Source: Caldisericota bacterium (lineage in GTDB: Bacteria; CG03; B21-G15). Taken from it: a stretch of 6,655 bases of DNA. The notes below the pieces were generated by a model that was given only the letters and a program-made list of their open reading frames with translations, was not told where the DNA came from and did no database searches. The position numbers and the translations under genes are program-made. The DNA is taken from the NCBI GenBank assembly GCA_003650255.1, contig QMOP01000072.1:1-6655 (forward strand), written 5' to 3'. Below are positions 3,937-6,655 of this stretch, one piece after another. Positions within the stretch are counted from its first letter, which is position 1, and the number at the start of each line of letters is the position of its first letter.

Positions 3937-6655
3937 TTACCTTATTACTCCTATTTTCTTTATAACTTGGGATGTTCCTTCAGGAGATTTTACGACCATT
4001 CTCAAAATATATCCACCTTTTGCAACTTTGAGTCCAAAATCTGTTCTTAAATCCCACACAATATCATTTACTCCTTTCCTTCCTCCGCCTCTTCTTTCAA
4101 AAGTTGTTCCATCTGGAAGTGTTATATAACCAAATGACCTGTCCTCTCCTCTTCCAAAATGAAACTCCTTAACAAGATTTCCAAAAAGGTCATAAATTGT
4201 AATTGTTACATCTGAATCATATTTTAAGAGATATGTTATCGTAACCTCATCTTTCTTTGTTGCATCAACAGGATTTGGATAAATGCTGACCTCAGATACA
4301 ATTTCTGATGGAACCTCAGCAAGAGCCATCTGTGAAATATCACTCCATTCTGATTTATTTCCTGCCCTATCAATTGATCTTATTCTGTAATAGTAGAAGT
4401 GCGCATTAAGTGGCCTCTTTGTTCCATCCTCATATTCTGTAATCTTTGGAGACACCTCAAATGTCTGAGCCTCTCCAGAAATTTTTGAACTAATTGTATG
4501 CCATCTTGGAGATGTATCCGCTCTTTCCTGAAGTTCATAATATCTAACCCCACTTATCAAAACATATTTAACATCTCCATTTTCATCAACATAATAACCT
4601 GTAAATGTTCCTATAGTTGTTCCATCCTGTGTTTTTAAGGTTATTATTCCCTCATTATCCGCCTCATAACTCCAGTTATTTGCCTCCCAAGTATTTATTA
4701 ATTCCTGTGTTACTCCCATTGTACAGAGATGATCCTTACCTTTGTTGTCAATAAACCTATCCCTTGAAGGAGACCATTTCACCCAGTAAGTATCTCCAAC
4801 CTCTCCTTCTTTCAAACTCAGAGTTGGTTTTCCAGGTTTTGAAGGTGCTGTTACATCTACAAAAAATCTTGCTGCACCAACTTCACTCTCCTCACTTGTG
4901 ACAGCAGAAATTGCTTTGGCAGAGAAATAATAAACATTGTTCTCCTGTAACGTCACCTCAACTTTTGCGGTCGCTTCAAACTTATAAACTGTTGTTCCCT
5001 CAAGTTCATAATCTGTCACCAAGCGCCAAGTGAGATTTGAAATTGAACCTGGTTCTATTCCAACTGCATACTTACTACCAGATACACCTCCTCTTGCCTC
5101 TGTCTTCCATCTTGCATATACCTCCTCCTGAGATGCTACCCAGATATTTGGTATCTCCACTTCTGGTTTCTTCGGCTGATACATACTCTTTATAAGTACA
5201 AGAGATGACTCAATTGGAAATCCCCCCTCTTCAATAACTCTTTCTGGCGGATTTATAAATATCCAGTCATTTGTTCCATGTCCAATTCTTATTCCAATCT
5301 CATCATCAACTCCAGCATCCTGAGCAATATCAACACAGATGAAGAATGTCTTAACCTCTTCTGTAAGTTTCACTGGCTCTGTAAAATAAACTTCGGCAAC
5401 ATTGCCTGAAAACGTATCATTTCCACTTGAAACAAGGGAATCTCCTATTACTTCATAATTAAGTGTGGATGGATTCCATACTCTGTCAAAACTTCTATTC
5501 CCATTTGCATCAATATAAACCTTGATTCTATAAACATCCTTATCAAAATCAGATGGCTGTTTTCCTGGTGCACCTGAATATGTGAGAGCAAGTTTTATTC
5601 CCTGAAGTTCCGGACCACCTGCAACACTCTCTATTGTATCTGGATGGACTGAAATATTAAAGGATATCATCGGAACATTTGCCTCTGTCTGAATTGCAGA
5701 AGGTGAAGCTGTATCAATTGCTGTAAAGTAAACTTTCATTGGTCTTATTGTTGCTGTCTTACTTTCAATAGGAGTATCTTTTTCAAGTCTACATACATTT
5801 GGCTGAGATATAAAGAAGTATGAAGGTGATGCAAACTTACTTCCAATTGTTGCAAGTGGTGGAGCATTGATACTTAAGTCATACACAATAAAGTATGTCT
5901 TTGCAACAGTTCCAATTGTCTGAATTGTGTAAATTCTGAAATCACTTGTTCGGTCAGGAACAATATCCCAGGCAGGAGATACATAGAATGTATCATTTGT
6001 GTTTGCAACTATTGTTCTTTTCTGTCCTGCTCCTTTTCCACCAGTAATCTCGATCTGATAGCCCACATACTCATTCTCCTCCCAGTTCATATAGGTCTTT
6101 CCTATTGTATATGCAGAGTAAATATCAGCATCAACAACCTGAACATTCTTGAATAGTATATTTGCTGCACCCGATGTAAATGTATCAGCGTCTCCAATAA
6201 GGAGATCTTTATCAATACTGAATCTTTCATCTCCATCAATATCTCTATAAACCCTTATTCCTGTTATATACTCATCTGGACATGTTCCATTAAGTGATAC
6301 CCTTACTCCTGTCCACTGAGCCTCTGCCTCTGGATCTCCTACTTCTGGTGTCTTTGTTGTAAGTGAAATCTGTTCAACTAAAATATTGTGTTGTCCCTGA
6401 ACAACTTCATTCGGAATTACTCCTTCTCCTTTAGCATCCCTGTAGGCGGAAACTGTAACAACATCTGCATACTCCTGGATTTCTGCTGAGATTGTTGTAA
6501 ATGGAAGGTTTGTATTACTTACAGTATCAACTCCACTTACAAAGAAATAATATGTTGCAGGTAATTCAAACTTAATCCCTATTGTCTTTCCAACCTCTGC
6601 AAGATCCGCTATATCAAGTGCTATAAAGTAATCCTTTGAAAGACCATCCTCTTCA
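3937..6655 (-). CDS. Large Ig/FN3-repeat surface protein with FlgD-like C-terminus (5' end beyond window)
   Basis: The reading frame is open without a stop from the right edge to TAA at 3939-3937, giving 905 residues of an incomplete protein. The ATG at 6090 is an internal methionine, since the frame and a repeat unit continue upstream of it. Counting from the first full codon (6654), the parts are: Ig-like repeats at 1-63 (tail only), 64-303 and 304-490; an inserted GaGQ-type module at about 183-242; FN3-like domains at about 494-601 and 602-780, the second with an insert at 636-700; and a FlgD-like Ig domain at 786-905 with YPNP (792-795), IYDLFGN, WDLRTDFG (867-874) and GGYILR (880-885). 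No enzyme motif, membrane helix or LPXTG anchor is seen, and any signal peptide is off the edge. By family knowledge such proteins are exported adhesins, S-layer-like or sheath components; the exact role is unknown. It is followed by rimP after 44 bases on the same strand. Confidence 0.85.
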   Translation of the reverse strand, partial: EEDGLSKDYFIALDIADLAEVGKTIGIKFELPATYYFFVSGVDTVSNTNLPFTTISAEIQEYADVVTVSAYRDAKGEGVIPNEVVQGQHNILVEQISLTTKTPEVGDPEAEAQWTGVRVSLNGTCPDEYITGIRVYRDIDGDERFSIDKDLLIGDADTFTSGAANILFKNVQVVDADIYSAYTIGKTYMNWEENEYVGYQIEITGGKGAGQKRTIVANTNDTFYVSPAWDIVPDRTSDFRIYTIQTIGTVAKTYFIVYDLSINAPPLATIGSKFASPSYFFISQPNVCRLEKDTPIESKTATIRPMKVYFTAIDTASPSAIQTEANVPMISFNISVHPDTIESVAGGPELQGIKLALTYSGAPGKQPSDFDKDVYRIKVYIDANGNRSFDRVWNPSTLNYEVIGDSLVSSGNDTFSGNVAEVYFTEPVKLTEEVKTFFICVDIAQDAGVDDEIGIRIGHGTNDWIFINPPERVIEEGGFPIESSLVLIKSMYQPKKPEVEIPNIWVASQEEVYARWKTEARGGVSGSKYAVGIEPGSISNLTWRLVTDYELEGTTVYKFEATAKVEVTLQENNVYYFSAKAISAVTSEESEVGAARFFVDVTAPSKPGKPTLSLKEGEVGDTYWVKWSPSRDRFIDNKGKDHLCTMGVTQELINTWEANNWSYEADNEGIITLKTQDGTTIGTFTGYYVDENGDVKYVLISGVRYYELQERADTSPRWHTISSKISGEAQTFEVSPKITEYEDGTKRPLNAHFYYYRIRSIDRAGNKSEWSDISQMALAEVPSEIVSEVSIYPNPVDATKKDEVTITYLLKYDSDVTITIYDLFGNLVKEFHFGRGEDRSFGYITLPDGTTFERRGGGRKGVNDIVWDLRTDFGLKVAKGGYILRMVVKSPEGTSQVIKKIGVIR
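3940..4299 (-). other. FlgD-like C-terminal Ig domain, possible sorting or anchoring module
   Basis: The last 120 residues carry the usual sequence of a FlgD-type Ig domain at the end of exported proteins: VSIYPNPVD, VTITIYDLFGNLVKEF, a Gly/Arg-rich turn (ERRGGGRKGVND), IVWDLRTDFG and VAKGGYILRMVV, closing with KKIGVIR. In Bacteroidota, related C-terminal domains are recognised by the type IX secretion system. In other phyla the same layout occurs and its role is not settled. Domain identity is fairly sure; a sorting role is inference. Confidence 0.75.
4555..4749 (-). other. 65-residue insert inside the second FN3-like domain
   Basis: FN3-like domains of this kind usually run from a strand like YWVKWSPSRD through a short turn to SGVRYYELQE. 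Here the two strands are separated by about 65 residues starting at NKGKDHLC. The segment contains Trp-rich INTWEANNWSY and Gly/Thr-rich hairpins, TLKTQDGTTIGTFTGYY, ending in DVKYVLI. The rest of the FN3 domain resumes normally (YYYRIRSIDRAGNKSEWSD). I do not recognise the insert. Confidence 0.55.
5185..6655 (-). repeat. Three diverged Ig-like protein repeats
   Basis: The repeats are seen at protein level only, not as DNA repeats. Each unit opens with a strand like 'V.V.A......P......N..V..F.IS', then has a VYxD loop rich in Asp, Asn and Gly, and closes with K(T/D)(Y/F)FI..D(I/L) followed by an IGI(K/R)-type strand. Closing strands: KDYFIALDIAD (copy 1, residues 7-17), KTYFIVYDLS (copy 2, ending near 5877) and KTFFICVDIAQ (copy 3). 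Unit limits are about 6655-6466 (tail only), 6465-5746 and 5745-5185. The VYxD loops are DIDGDERFSID (6243-6211) in copy 2 and DANGNRSFD (5511-5485) in copy 3; both resemble DxDxDG-type calcium loops. This layout is that of known bacterial extracellular Ig-like repeats. Confidence 0.72.
5929..6108 (-). other. Inserted GaGQ-type beta module within Ig-like repeat 2
   Basis: About 60 residues, from TIGKTYMNW to DFRIY, interrupt repeat 2 between its VVDADIYSAY strand and its KTYFIVYDLS strand. The segment has the pattern NEYVGYQIEITGGKGAGQKR, then TFYVSPAWDIVPDRTSDF. From memory this pattern recurs in phage tail and baseplate proteins and in long bacterial surface proteins. Repeat 3 has no such segment at the same place, so it reads as a nested domain. 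Its role is unknown; a small beta-structure serving as spacer or binding face is inferred. Confidence 0.6.

Noticed and set aside
6088..6090. ATG as the start of the large surface protein
   Set aside because: The frame stays open to the window edge, and the upstream residues form the first half of repeat 2 and the tail of repeat 1, so this is an internal methionine.

Overview
The window reads almost entirely on the minus strand and holds two parts. Positions 1-3892 are the core of the conserved transcription/translation cluster, in transcription order rimP, nusA, infB, rbfA. Positions 3937-6655 are the 3' part (905 codons plus stop) of a long, modular, probably secreted or surface protein whose start lies beyond the right edge. 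rbfA runs off the left edge. There is almost no non-coding DNA: the only intergenic gap is the 44 bases between the surface-protein stop and rimP.

The cluster is tightly packed. rimP/nusA and infB/rbfA overlap through ATGA junctions, and nusA/infB overlap by 14 bases, so translational coupling is likely. The four products work at the transcription-ribosome interface: RimP and RbfA mature the 30S subunit, IF-2 delivers initiator tRNA, and NusA tunes RNA polymerase pausing and termination. The small genes often found between nusA and infB (ylxR/rnpM and a L7Ae-like ylxQ) are absent.

The large protein is built of, in order, three Ig-like repeats of about 180 residues (the first cut by the window edge), two fibronectin-III-like domains and a C-terminal FlgD-like Ig domain ending in a GGY-type strand. 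One repeat and one FN3 domain each carry an extra inserted segment. No function beyond an extracellular structural or adhesive role can be read from the sequence.

The organism is a bacterium. The DNA is AT-rich and the proteins are rich in Lys, Glu and Ile, which fits (but does not prove) a thermophile. The FlgD-like C-terminus with YPNP and IYDLFGN motifs, attached to a long Ig/FN3 protein, is common in uncultured lineages such as WOR-3, Omnitrophota and related candidate phyla. I cannot assign the phylum from this alone. I see no mobile element, CRISPR array, RNA gene or defence system; the cluster is ordinary, and the points of interest lie in the large surface protein and its junction with the cluster.
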